The notes beneath the pieces were generated by a model that was given only the letters and a program-made list of their open reading frames with translations, was not told the DNA's origin and ran no database searches. 64,000 nt of DNA from Neocallimastix lanati (nom. inval.) (lineage: Eukaryota > Neocallimastigomycota > Neocallimastigomycetes > Neocallimastigales > Neocallimastigaceae), in assembly GCA_016946835.1 (NCBI GenBank), contig JACVTC010000050.1, positions 508,501-572,500 of the forward strand, written 5' to 3'. Positions within the stretch are counted from its first letter, which is position 1. Each line of letters begins with the position of its first letter. Position numbers and translations under genes: made by a program. Shown here piece after piece: positions 1-11,459 of this stretch.

Positions 1-1
1 C

Positions 2-1483
2 AAAGCAGAAAAGAATTATGGAATAACCGATTTGGAAGGAACGGCTTTATATTATTGTATTACTAAATTAAAACCTTATATTATGGGAAGCCCCTTTAGA
101 ACTATAGTTTTTACAGATCACAAACCTCTACTAGGTTTATTTAATAATAAGGAACCGAATAATGCACGACAAACAAGATGGTGTTTGACTGCAAGTATGC
201 TAAAAGTGGATATTCGCTATGAGCAAGGTAAAAAGAATGTAGTAGCCGACGCTTTATCTAGAATGAAGAACGATAAAGAACAAAAGGTATTAGCTATAAA
301 AACGAATAAAGATGATGAAAATGATTCACTTTCTAAAGTAATTAAAGAATTTATTGAAGAAAAATTTACAAAGATTGATGGTATAGATTATTTTATAGAT
401 GGAAATAATTATAGAAAACTTGTTACCGAAACAAATGAAAAACTAAAATTAATTCTCGAAGCACATCATGTTGGCCATGAAGGTTATTATAAAACATATC
501 AAAGACTTAGAAAAAGTTACTACTGGAATGATATGGTCAACGATATAAAACGGATAATTTCAAAATGCGAAAAATGTCAGTTAAATCGCCCTCAGCCATA
601 TCCAGAACCAACCGAAAACATTCCAACAGAAGTTGAAGGCCCTTTTACTCATCTTGGACTTGATATTATTGGTCCCTTAATAAAAACTGGTAATAAAAAC
701 CAATATATCATTGTTGCGGTGGATTATTTCACAAAGTGGGTGGAGGCTGAACCTACTGAAAATATTACATCTAAGGACATCATTAAGTTTTTAATAAATG
801 TTTTCGCTAGACATGGAGTTCCTCAAGTCATTACAACGGATAATGGCGTTCAATTCACATCGGATATGACTAAAATATTCCTGGACTTATATGATGTTTA
901 CGTAAAATTTACCACTACCTATCACCCAGAAAGTAATGGATTGGTTGAAAATAGGAATAAAGAAATTGGTAAATTATTGAGATTACTTGGTGAAGAAAAT
1001 AAAGACTGGGATGAGGTATTACCTTCAGCCTTGTGGGCCCTTAGAACTACAAAGAATTCTGTAACCAAACATTCTAGCTTCGAATTAGTTTATGGTCGTG
1101 AGGATCAACAGCCTTTCGACATTGCTGCTAGACCTACACAAGGAGTGAATAAATCTTCAGATGAAATTCTTTTAGAAAAATTTATCTCACATTATAGGTG
1201 GACCATGGAAGCAGCTGAAAATGTAAAGAACGCAAGTAAATATTGGGCCAATCGAAGGGAAGAAAAAAATAGCATGAAAAATTCCAAAAACATAAGAATC
1301 GGTGATTTAGTTCTTGTTCGAAATTTTAGTCGTTCTAAATTAGAACCTTATTTTGTCGGTCCTTTAAAAGTAATAAAAAAACAATTTAATACCGTAACAC
1401 TTGCGGACCCAAATACTATGATTCAAATGAATCGTAATGTTCATTTGAAAAATATAGTAAAGTATAACTCAGCTATAGATTAG
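2..1483 (+). CDS. Ty3/Gypsy pol, 3' part (element Z, cut by window edge)
   Basis: The frame is already open at base 2, so this is the C-terminal part of a polyprotein that starts outside the window. In order it shows the end of RNase H (FTDHKP, then VVADALSRM), an integrase zinc finger (HHVGHEG and CEKCQ), the integrase core with Asp in GLDIIGP, Asp in TTDNGVQF and Glu in NGLVENRNKE (DD35E spacing), and a GPY/F-like end (VGPLKVIKKQFNTVTLADP). No chromodomain follows. The protein is close to the integrases of elements A and C below, which places it in lineage 1. It would cut and integrate element cDNA in the nucleus. A 3' LTR follows directly, so this is the right end of an element whose left part is out of view. 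The visible part has no internal stop. Confidence 0.9.
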   Translation, partial: KAEKNYGITDLEGTALYYCITKLKPYIMGSPFRTIVFTDHKPLLGLFNNKEPNNARQTRWCLTASMLKVDIRYEQGKKNVVADALSRMKNDKEQKVLAIKTNKDDENDSLSKVIKEFIEEKFTKIDGIDYFIDGNNYRKLVTETNEKLKLILEAHHVGHEGYYKTYQRLRKSYYWNDMVNDIKRIISKCEKCQLNRPQPYPEPTENIPTEVEGPFTHLGLDIIGPLIKTGNKNQYIIVAVDYFTKWVEAEPTENITSKDIIKFLINVFARHGVPQVITTDNGVQFTSDMTKIFLDLYDVYVKFTTTYHPESNGLVENRNKEIGKLLRLLGEENKDWDEVLPSALWALRTTKNSVTKHSSFELVYGREDQQPFDIAARPTQGVNKSSDEILLEKFISHYRWTMEAAENVKNASKYWANRREEKNSMKNSKNIRIGDLVLVRNFSRSKLEPYFVGPLKVIKKQFNTVTLADPNTMIQMNRNVHLKNIVKYNSAID

Positions 1484-1506
1484 CTTGAGTCTTAGTAGGG
1501 GCATCT

Positions 1507-2345
1507 TGGTAAAGAACGAACATATAATGGATTATTAATTAGAATTTCAACTTACTTTAGAATCCATTATATTATTCTTTACTTAATATTACTTTACTAT
1601 ATTTTCTATACTAAAATATTTTCTAAATATATTTATTTTTTTTATATTTTTATTAAAAGTTTCTAAAATATTATCAATAATTTTATATTTTTATTATTAA
1701 TATCAATATCTATAATTTAACCTTAAATTTTATTATTTTATTAAAGTGTTTATTATCAATATTAATATTTTATTTTTATTTTCAAATATATTATTATATT
1801 ATTATTATATTGTATCAATATTAAACTTGTATTCTTTTTAGTATTTTATTTTATTTTTAAATTGATTATTTTATATTTTTATTCCCCACAAATAAAATCA
1901 AATCTTAATTGATTAATAATAAATATTAAATATATTATAGTTTTTAAATTTATTTTATATAAAATATAAGAATATTATATTAACATTCTTGATTAAAAAA
2001 CTTTATTTTTCTGTAAAATCTTTTTAAATTTTGTTTGTTACTTTTCGTATATATTAAATAATTTAGTTTTAGTATATGAAAAATAATATAAAATTATGTA
2101 AACAAAATTTATTAAAATAAAAATACTTATGAATTAGTTAATTTAAATTAATATAAAATTTTAAGTAATTAGTAATAGTAAATATTTTTTTTTAAATATG
2201 ATAATAAAATGTAGAAAGGCTTTACATATTTATTTTTTTTCAAAAAGTATAAATAAGTGAAGTTTTTCAATAATTAAAATGTAGAGAGAAAAAATATTAA
2301 AAATAAATAATTAAATAAAATTCTAATAAAACCCGAACCATAACA
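1507..2345 (+). repeat. 3' LTR of element Z
   Basis: It begins with TGGTAAAGAACG just after the purine-rich AGTAGGGGCATCT and ends near CCGAACCATAACA. The same sequence recurs in reverse orientation at 40210-47828, interrupted there by element F, which fixes both ends. A TATAAATA box lies at 2248-2255. The 839-bp length is close to the 849 bp of the reversed copy. The left LTR is outside the window, so the target duplication cannot be checked. Confidence 0.85.
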
Positions 2346-2351
2346 GTAATG

Positions 2352-2964
2352 TGATGCATGTCCAGTAAAAATAATAGAAAATAATAGAAAAATTATTTAG
2401 AAAAATTATTAATATAAATATTTATTAAAAATTAATTTTATATAATGAATCTTAAAATATATTATTAATATATTATTAAAGATAATTTATTATTATTAAT
2501 TATTAAAATATTAAATTAAATAATAATATTAAAAATATTAAAAGAATTGTTGATAATATAGTAAAATTAGTTATATTAATTATAACGGAGATTGAATGTT
2601 TAATTAAATTGATGTTAATATTAAAATAATTTTTAAATAATGTTAAACAATATGAATTAATAGTTATAAGTAAAAAGTTATGAATATTTATATTTATTAA
2701 TTAATTTTAGTGTTTCGATAAATAAAATTTATAAAATTAGTAAAAAATATAATTATGAAAATAATTTATAAATAAATATTTTCTTTTTTTTAGGAATAAT
2801 AATAAAACATGTATTTTTTTTATGATAAAATATAATAAATAAAATAATAAAAGATAAATAAATAAAAAGTAAATATAATTATTGTAATATAATATTCTTG
2901 GAGTAATTCCCTTTTGCACAAACGCCCAACTAACATATACGGTATTTAATAAAATATCGTATCA
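2352..2964 (+). repeat. 5' LTR of element A
   Basis: It starts TGATGCATGTCC and ends ATATCGTATCA, and is repeated at 10847-11459. The interior is extremely AT-rich. Confidence 0.92.
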
Positions 2965-2968
2965 AAAA

Positions 2969-2986
2969 TGGTGGAGAATCCGGGCG
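2969..2986 (+). promoter_or_regulatory. Primer binding site of element A (tRNA type)
   Basis: Four bases after the 5' LTR lies TGGTGGAGAATCCGGGCG. TGG is the complement of a tRNA CCA end, and the following bases are compatible with an acceptor stem and T-arm (discriminator A). I cannot name the tRNA. Confidence 0.75.
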
Positions 2987-3114
2987 TGCAAACCAAGAAT
3001 ATTATGAAATTTATATTTATATTGATATTTACTTTTTAAAAAATAAAGACAATTAAATAATTAATATTAAATTAAAATTAAATAATTAATTTTTTTATAA
3101 TAGTAATATATAAA

Positions 3115-3145
<31 letters not shown>

Positions 3146-3741
3146 CGCCTAAAATTATTATGATTATTATTAAATAATAATTAAAGGTAACTGGGAGTTC
3201 GAACCAGAATAAAAACGAATAAGTCTTTAATTATTATTATTAGTATAGTTAATTTTTTTTTTATTATCATCTTTATTAGTAATTAAAGACAACTGGGAAT
3301 TCGGACCAGTATAAAAACGAATAAACCTTTAATTAAGAAATGATATTATAATAAAAAGTAGTAATAGTTTAGTATAAAAATTAATATTAAATAATATTTT
3401 ATTAATAGTATATGTGATAATATTTAGAAAAAAAAAAAAATAATAGATAATATTTTAATAATAATAATAAATAATATTTTAGTAATGGTGAATTAAGTAA
3501 TAATTAATAATAATAAATGATATTTTAGTAATAGTGAATTAAGTAATAATTAATAATAATAAATAATATTTTAGTAATAGTGAATTAAGTAATAATTAAT
3601 AATAATAAATAATATTTTAGTAATAGTGAATTAATAATTAATAATAATAAATAATATTTTAGTAATAGTGAATTAATAATTAATAATAATAAATAATATT
3701 TTAATAATAGTAATATTTTAGTAATAGTATATAAAATAAGA

Positions 3742-3791
<50 letters not shown>

Positions 3792-3877
3792 TAATAATAA
3801 CAATAATAAAAATAATATTATTATACTCGTAAAAGTATATAAGAATATAATTTCAAATTAAAATAATAATTAGATAA
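2987..3877 (+). other. Untranslated leader of element A with repeats
   Basis: About 890 bases precede gag. Two related palindromic units lie near 3174-3235 and 3268-3335. Each has the core CTGGGA(G/A)TTCG(A/G)ACCAG and outer arms (TAATTAAAG and CTTTAATTA) that can pair. A tandem array of about 46-bp units (ATAATATTTTAGTAATAGTGAATTAA and variants) covers about 3460-3700, followed by an (AAT)n run at 3740-3800. No gene is seen. Confidence 0.7.
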
Positions 3878-5182
3878 ATGGCGGACGCTTCGAAAATTAG
3901 AAGAGACTTACCATACTTAGCAAATTATGGTAAGGACATAGATTCTTGGATAGAAGATTTCAAAAATGTTATGGAAATTTACAACATTGTGGAACCAAAC
4001 AGAATTTTTATTTGGGTAAAGAACGCAGTAGAGGCTGACATAAAAAACCTTTTAAAATCTTTATGTACTACAAGAAATAATGTTAAAAGGTTTCCCTCAT
4101 ATAAAGAAATCCAGAGAGCCATTGAAGATTATTTAGAAATTACTCAAAATGATAAGTGTTCAATTTTAAAGGCCTTAAAAATAAAAAGAAATGAAACAAT
4201 TAAAGGATTTAATTATAATTATTTAACTCTTTATCATCGACTTGACTTGGAATATAAAAAATTAATATGTGTCGATGATTATTTAAATGCTATACATGAT
4301 AGGGTATATGTACATTCTCAAGTAATTTTGGCCAACTGTAAAACATTAACAGAAGCGTTCGAAGTAGCAGAACGTGCAGAAAAAGCTGAAGTACGAACTA
4401 TAACAAACAAAAATTCTCAGAATGTTATGGTATATCAAAACAACATAAATAAAAATAATAACAATTTATTAAATCATCCAATTTATAGGAGCTTAAGAGA
4501 ACATGGAAATAATTTAGATAATTCATATCAAGCGTCATCATATGTTATGGGTTATATAAATGAAAACTCCACCAATAATAGAATGTTTACACCAGGTAGA
4601 TATAGTAACAATAAAAATAAAAGTTTTAATAATAATAATAATTATTATCACGGAGTAGAACAAATTCAACAAAATAATACTTATGATACAAGAAGATTCT
4701 ATAATAACTACGAACCAAAAGCTAGAAAATCAGTTATGTGTTACTCATGTAAACAAGTAGGACATAAAGCTTATGAATGTCCTAATAATAAAAATAATGG
4801 TAGTAATAGAAATAATAATCTTTATAATGTGAATAATAATGATATGGGTAATAATTATAATAATAATTTTGATTATAATAATAATAGTAATAAATATAAC
4901 AATTATTATAATAATAGTAATAAAAATGGCTACAATAATTCTTTTAATGGTAGTAATTATTACTTTAATAAAAATAATAAATTTACTGGAAATAATATTG
5001 CTAATAGAAATAATAATAATTTTAATGAGAATAATATTCCCACTGGAAATAATAATTTTAATAGAAATTCTAATGGAATAAATCAGGATATTAATACTAC
5101 TAGTTCAAATATTAATAGTAATTTCAAAGCTAATGTAAATAATAATAATAATAATGGAGATAGCTTTAATAATTTAAACTAA
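3878..5182 (+). CDS. Gag of element A
   Basis: This 434-residue Gag forms the virus-like particle and binds element RNA. Residues 1-180 form a helical capsid-like region similar to C Gag (IDSWIEDFKNVMEIYN, FIWVKNAVEADIKNLL, AFEVAERAEKAE). A CCHC zinc knuckle (CYSCKQVGHKAYEC) lies at about 287-300. The last 130 residues are almost all Asn, Tyr, Ser and Lys, matching the AAT-rich composition of the host. The start ATGGCGGAC is the first ATG after the leader. The stop directly follows the slippery heptamer TTTAAAC, so the Gag end is also the entry to Pol. Confidence 0.9.
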   Translation: MADASKIRRDLPYLANYGKDIDSWIEDFKNVMEIYNIVEPNRIFIWVKNAVEADIKNLLKSLCTTRNNVKRFPSYKEIQRAIEDYLEITQNDKCSILKALKIKRNETIKGFNYNYLTLYHRLDLEYKKLICVDDYLNAIHDRVYVHSQVILANCKTLTEAFEVAERAEKAEVRTITNKNSQNVMVYQNNINKNNNNLLNHPIYRSLREHGNNLDNSYQASSYVMGYINENSTNNRMFTPGRYSNNKNKSFNNNNNYYHGVEQIQQNNTYDTRRFYNNYEPKARKSVMCYSCKQVGHKAYECPNNKNNGSNRNNNLYNVNNNDMGNNYNNNFDYNNNSNKYNNYYNNSNKNGYNNSFNGSNYYFNKNNKFTGNNIANRNNNNFNENNIPTGNNNFNRNSNGINQDINTTSSNINSNFKANVNNNNNNGDSFNNLN

Positions 5183-5207
5183 ATAATGGGAGAAGGACAA
5201 CTCCCGT
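5173..5207 (+). promoter_or_regulatory. -1 frameshift signal between gag and pol, element A
   Basis: TTTAAAC at 5173-5179 is in the right phase (T TTA AAC) for a -1 slip. An 8-base spacer containing the gag stop follows, then a GGGAG/CTCCC stem at 5188-5205 that can be extended by an A-U and a U-G pair. The -1 frame is open from here to the pol ATG at 5302. Element C carries the same arrangement at 15182-15216. Ribosomal frameshifting between gag and pol is known in Ty3/Gypsy elements; that it is used here is an inference. Confidence 0.8.
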
Positions 5208-5301
5208 TAACCAAACCAAACTTCAAACTTATAATAAAAATAATAGTATTAATGAAGAATATGTAAATTTAACATACTCTCCCAAGTTAAATAATAATAC
5301 T

Positions 5302-8300
5302 ATGAAAATAAAAAATAATTATAATAATATTAATGATAATAATTTACATAATAATAATAATAATAATAATAATTCATATAATGCTAGTGCAACTTCAAAT
5401 AATGATGTAATAAATAATGGATATCCTTATAATGATAATTCACATAATTATGATATAAACAATAATTATTTAAATAAGAATAATAAAATAAATTATACAA
5501 ACAGTTTATTTGATGATAATCATACAAGTATTGATAATATTTATTCCAATAATAATAATAATAATAACTTAAATAATATAGAATATCTTAGTAAGAATAC
5601 TAGTAACGGTTATAAATTAAATAATAGTAATCATAACAACATCTATGAAAATGACACTATTAATAAACAAGTTAACAATGATGTTAATATAAATAATACT
5701 TATAAAAATAATAATGATGATCAAAGTAACAATGAAATTGATTTAAATAGAATTTCTATAAATGATAATGAAAAGAAAATTAATAATGAACCTAATTCAA
5801 ATAATATTTATAATAATTTTGATAATTACCATAATGAGGAAATTATTGCTGTTGCCCAAAAGAAAGGTAAAAATAATTCAATAAAAATCTCCCCATATAC
5901 CAAAGAAATAAAGAAAAAGCTTATAGATAATCCAGTTCCAATTATTACAAATGCTATGAAGAAAAATACTATTATGAAAAGAAAATTAAACGTTAATAAA
6001 TTAGCAACTACAGGAACACCTGATATGATAATAGATGAGGGAGGAACGAATGTCAAACTATCAACAGAAAAAGAAGAAGGTAAAGAATTTAAAGAAAATA
6101 AAGATCATAAAAATGTTACTTTCAATGAATCTATTGAAATTTTTGAGGATTCACAACCACCAACTAATCAAACAATAACTAATAATAATACAAATAAATT
6201 AGAATATTTGGATCTTTCTTATATCAATCAACCAAATATTAGAAATGTAAAAAAAGCGAATAAATTGAATAAAATAAATGAAATACTGAGCAGTAACAAA
6301 GATGATATACCCATCAATGTTAAAAGTTATTCCAAGCCAGAGAAACACATAAAAATGATGGAAGATTTTAATGAATTTAAAATTAAGGACTTTATCAAGG
6401 AAGTAGCATCAACCGAAGTCATAACGAAGTTAGTATATTTGTTAGACCTGTTTCCAAAGTTCAGGTCAGAATTTACAAAAGCATTAAAATTAACCGAAGG
6501 AAAAGAGAAAATAAAGAAAAATTTGAATACATCTTTAATAAATGTAATGACAATTATAAGCCAACATAAAGTGATTAAAGTTAAAGGCACTGTGGATAAG
6601 AAACCAGCTGAAATTTTCTTGGACTCGTGTGCTAGCGTTAATTTGATTACCACTACGGCTTTAAAAAAATTTAAAATTAATAAAAATCCTATTGGGAGAA
6701 TATCCGAAAAAATTTTTCAGGTATATTCCAACAATTTAACTTGTTCAGATATTTATGAACTAAAAATATCTATTAGAAATTACACTTTTATCGATTACTT
6801 TAGGAAAATTGATAAGGATGATATCTTTGATATATTAATAGGTATTGACACACTTAAACGAAATAGATTTGATATAAATTTAGTTAATGATACCTTATAT
6901 CATATTGATGAAAATAATAATCCTATAGAATTAGCTTCTTTATTTTATGATGTTAGCTTGAGTCCTTCTGAAAGTACAAATAGAATTAATGACGAAGAAA
7001 ATAATATGAATAAGGAGAATAATATAAATAATAATTCTTCTGAAGAGAATGATGAGGATTCTGAAACTAGTTGGAGTGACAATGATAATAATAATGATAA
7101 TAATAATATACTTTTTACATATGCTAAATCAGAGTTACCTAATATTAACATAAATAATTTTAATGTAAAATTACCTTTCTTTAATAGTGTCGACATCGAT
7201 AAAGAAAATAATATCAAAATAAAAACGAATAATAATAAGAATGATGATAAAATTGACAATTATAAAATAAATGATCATAAAATTAATTCTAAAGTTACAA
7301 ACAATATAAATCCCATACTACATTCTAAACTTCCATCAAAAATCGATTCTGATCAAAACGGCAATAACAAATTAAATAGTAATTATAAATTAGTAGATAG
7401 AAATATTGAAAGGAAAGAATATAAGAATAAAACGGTTGATATTACAACACAATTGATTCCATCTCTTTTATTAATAACTAATGAAGTACTACATAATGAA
7501 AACGAGGTTTGCACAGACGACACAATATCTAAACTGGAAATGATTCACTCTATTGTAAAAAAATTACCAGAAAATTTGAAAGCTGATGTAGAAAAATTAT
7601 TTTTAAATTATATTAGTGTTCTTGCACTGAAAACTGACGATTTGGGTTCGTCAAAGCTATATCCTCATAGAATTAATTTAATACCAGGAACAACACCTAT
7701 TAAACAGAGGGCCTACCGTATTTCAAAAGTGCAAGCTGATGCACTTAAAAAGGAATTAATTAAACTTATAAATAATAACTTAATTGTCCCTTCTAGTTCT
7801 CCTTGGTCTTCTCCTGTAGTACTGGTACCGAAAAAGAATGGTCAAGTGAGAATGTGTGTTGACTACAGGAAGATTAATAATTGTTCATTAAAGGACGCTT
7901 ATGCACTTCCTTTAATAGATGATATACTTTACTATGTTAGCGGTGATATTTCTATTTTGTCTACTATTGATCTCTTCTCAGGGTACCATCAGATTCCTAT
8001 GCATTCTGATGATAAAGATATCACTTGCTTTACGACCATTTACGGAAACTTTAATTTTGAAGTTATGCCTTTTGGACTATGCAACGCTCCCGCTACTTTT
8101 CAAAGGGAGATGAACAGAATATTTTTTGATTTAATCGGAGTATGTGTTTTTATTTACATAGATGACTTAGTTATTTATTCTCCTTCATTAGATCAACACA
8201 TCAAAGACCTAGAAAAAGTATTCCTCATTCTTGCTAATAATGGATTAAAAGTGAATTTTGAAAAATGTGATTTCTTTAAAGAAGAAGTTGAGCTCCTTGG

Positions 8301-10627
8301 TCATACTCTTTCTACTAAGGGTATAAAACCTATGAATTCTAAAATAAAAGTTATTGCTAATTGGTTACCTCCTTCTAATTTAAAACAGTTACGTTCTTTC
8401 TTAGGGGCAATTGGATATTACCGGAAATTCATTAGCCATTTTGCCCAAATTGCTAAACCTTTATATGATTTAACAAAAAAGAATGTTCCTTTTGTTTGGT
8501 CTACCGAATCTAATAATGCATTTGAATTTTTAAAAATTCGTCTTATTAATGCACCTATATTGTCACCTCCAAATTTTGATAAACCATTTATTGTTCGTTC
8601 AGATGCATCTAAATCAGGAATTGGCGGGGTACTACTTCAGTTAGACGATGACAACATTGAGAAGCCATTATATTATGAAAGTAGGACACTTTCCAATTCT
8701 GAAATCAATTATAGCATTACAGAACTTGAGGGGCTTGCCGCATTTTACTGTGTCATGAAATTTAAACCTTTTCTCACTGGTAATAGTTTTGAGACAATTC
8801 TTTATACCGATCATAAGCCTTTAGTTTACATATTTAAAAATAAAGAACCTTCTTCAGCAAGGCATGTCAAATGGATAACTGAGTTCAGTATTTTAAAAAT
8901 TAAAGTGTTATATGAAGAGGGGAGGAGGAATGTAGTTGCTGATGCACTATCTAGATTACATTCTAACAATGAAAAATATATAATCAAAAATATAAAAAAT
9001 GATGATAAACATATAAAAAATAAAAATAAAAGAAATAATATAAAAAATTATAATAAAGATGTATTCAACCAAGTTATAAATAATGAAATTCAAAATTGTG
9101 AAATTAAAAATAATGAAGAAATTAGAAATAAGAAAAATACTAAAATTAATAAAATAAAAGAGTTAGTGGATGAAATTAAGATCAATAGTAATAATGAAAA
9201 TTACAAAATGGAATATGAGGAAATTAAAAATAATGTAAATAACATTAATAAGTTTAATAAGTTTAATAATAAATTACATAATAATAATAGTGAAAATAAT
9301 GGAGTGGAAAATAAATTGAATGTGAATTATATGGTATTTCAAACTGAAGAAAATAATAAACATAGTTTTAATAATAATGATAATAATAATAATAATATTA
9401 ATCATGTTAATACTAATAATAATGATATTGATGATAGTACTGAAATACTAAATGATTTCTATAAAAAAATAATAAACCAGAAATTTGTATTAATTGATGG
9501 AGTTCAGTATTATAAAGATAATAATGAATTAAGAAAAGTAATATTTAATGATAATGAAAAATGGGAACTTATTAGTAAAGCTCATTGTTTAGGACATGAA
9601 GGTAACTTTAAAACCTACCATCGTTTGAAAAGGAACTATTATTGGATAGGAATGAATAAGGATATCAGATTATTTATTAAATCTTGTCATGTATGTCAAT
9701 TATGTAAACCACAACCACCGAATGTATTTACAGAAGATTTAGCTACACCCCCAGGTCTACCTTTTACTCGGGTAGGATTGGATTTAGTTGGACCCTTATA
9801 CGAATCTTTCAGAGGTAATAAATATATAATAGTACTTGTAGATTATTTAACAAAATGGGTGGAAGCTGAAGCATTAGCCAAAACAGAATCAGAAGATGTC
9901 ATTAGATTTTTAAATAATATATTTTCAAGACACGGGATTCCAGAGATATTAATTACTGATAATGGCCCGCAATTCATATCTGATAAAACAAAAGCTTTCC
10001 TAGATTTAAATGATGTCTATGTACATTATATTAGTACTTATCATCCTGCTTCTAACGGAGAAGTTGAAAACAGGAATAGAGAAATAGTCAAATATATTAG
10101 AATTCTTAAAAGCCAATTTAAAGAATTAAGTAAACAAAATCAAGAATGGGATGATATTTTACCTAGTGCACTTTGGGCTTTAAGAACAACAAAAAATGAA
10201 GTTACTAAATTTAGTAGTTTCGAATTACTCTATGGTAGGAAAGACTTACAACCATTTGAATTAGCAATTAATATTGACAAAAGATTTCCTGAAGAATCAG
10301 AAGAAGAATATTTTGTTCGAAAATTTATTAATCACCATAATTGGATTTCTGAAGCAATCAAAAATATTGAAACTGCAAATGAATTATGGAAAGATAGGAG
10401 AAGACAGATTAAAAGATTAAGAAGTGAATTCAAACCAGGAGACCTAGTTTTAGTTAGAAATTTCAATCGAAGGAAACTAGACCCTTATTATATCGGACCA
10501 TTAAAAATAGTTAAACAGCAATTTAATACTGTCACAGTATGTGATCCTTATACGAACGAAATTGCAGAGAGAAACATTCATCTAAAAAATGTAATTCCAT
10601 ATATTAGTAATTTCCTAAATTATAATC

Positions 10628-10632
<5 letters not shown>
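5302..10632 (+). CDS. Pol of element A (protease-RT-RNase H-integrase)
   Basis: The 1776-residue frame looks whole. Residues 1 to about 200 are Asn-rich. The aspartic protease motif is FLDSCASVN at about 441, with Cys where most families have Gly. The reverse transcriptase YIDD box is at about 952 and the RNase H DASKSGIGG motif at about 1101. An Asn- and Lys-rich linker of about 160 residues (about 1230-1390) separates RNase H from integrase. The integrase has an HHCC finger near 1428 and catalytic Asp-Asp-Glu near 1494, 1553 and 1589, then a GPY/F-like end. There is no chromodomain. The first ATG is internal to a frame that opens at the gag frameshift site, so Pol is probably made by -1 frameshifting and not from this ATG. 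Confidence 0.92.
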
Positions 10633-10672
<40 letters not shown>

Positions 10673-10846
10673 ATGATATATATATAAAAAAAAAAAAAAA
10701 AATTTTGATATATATAAAAAATATAAAAAAAAAAAAAAATATAAAAAAAAATATTATAAAATATATAATAGTATTATTAGTTTAATAAATATTTTAATAT
10801 GCTTATAGACTTCAAGGGACGAAGTCTAAGCTAAGTGGGGGCATCT
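10633..10846 (+). promoter_or_regulatory. 3' untranslated part of A: poly-A runs, stem-loop, polypurine tract
   Basis: After the pol stop come a run of about 40 A and A/T-rich filler. A stem-loop lies at 10806-10828 (TAGACTTC and GAAGTCTA around AAGGGAC). Then AGTGGGGGCATCT at 10834-10846 is the likely plus-strand primer region, with the purine block six bases from the LTR. The stem-loop recurs in elements C and E. Confidence 0.75.
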
Positions 10847-11459
10847 TGATGCATGTCCAGTAAAAATAATAGAAAATAATAGAAAAATTATTTAGAAAAA
10901 TTATTAATATAAATATTTATTAAAAATTAATTTTATATAATGAATCTTAAAATATATTATTAATATATTATTAAAGATAATTTATTATTATTAATTATTA
11001 AAATATTAAATTAAATAATAATATTAAAAATATTAAAAGAATTGTTGATAATATAGTAAAATTAGTTATATTAATTATAACGGAGATTGAATGTTTAATT
11101 AAATTGATGTTAATATTAAAATAATTTTTAAATAATGTTAAACAATATGAATTAATAGTTATAAGTAAAAAGTTATGAATATTTATATTTATTAATTAAT
11201 TTTAGTGTTTCGATAAATAAAATTTATAAAATTAGTAAAAAATATAATTATGAAAATAATTTATAAATAAATATTTTCTTTTTTTTAGGAATAATAATAA
11301 AACATGTATTTTTTTTATGATAAAATATAATAAATAAAATAATAAAAGATAAATAAATAAAAAGTAAATATAATTATTGTAATATAATATTCTTGGAGTA
11401 ATTCCCTTTTGCACAAACGCCCAACTAACATATACGGTATTTAATAAAATATCGTATCA
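10847..11459 (+). repeat. 3' LTR of element A
   Basis: A 613-bp copy of 2352-2964 with the same ends. Confidence 0.92.

Larger units (their letters stand above)
2352..11459 (+). mobile_element. Element A, Ty3/Gypsy lineage 1, looks whole
   Basis: Two 613-bp LTRs (2352-2964 and 10847-11459) flank a primer binding site, gag, pol and a polypurine tract. I saw no difference between the LTRs by eye, so this is probably the youngest insertion here. Both coding frames are open throughout. The flanks share AATG(T) at the left and right junctions with a one-base ambiguity, consistent with a 4- or 5-bp target duplication. It sits six bases beyond the Z 3' LTR, in the sequence flanking Z and not inside it. 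Confidence 0.9.

Noticed and set aside
2737-2919. 60-residue hydrophobic frame on the minus strand, repeated at 11232
   Set aside because: It lies wholly inside both LTRs of element A and has the composition of random A/T sequence.
3187-3215. tRNA gene suggested by GAGTTCGAACC
   Set aside because: There is no A box or cloverleaf. It is the inner palindrome of a duplicated leader unit of element A.
5180-5182. Gag stop of A read as damage to the element
   Set aside because: Its position after TTTAAAC with a spaced hairpin, repeated in C, shows a normal frameshift junction.
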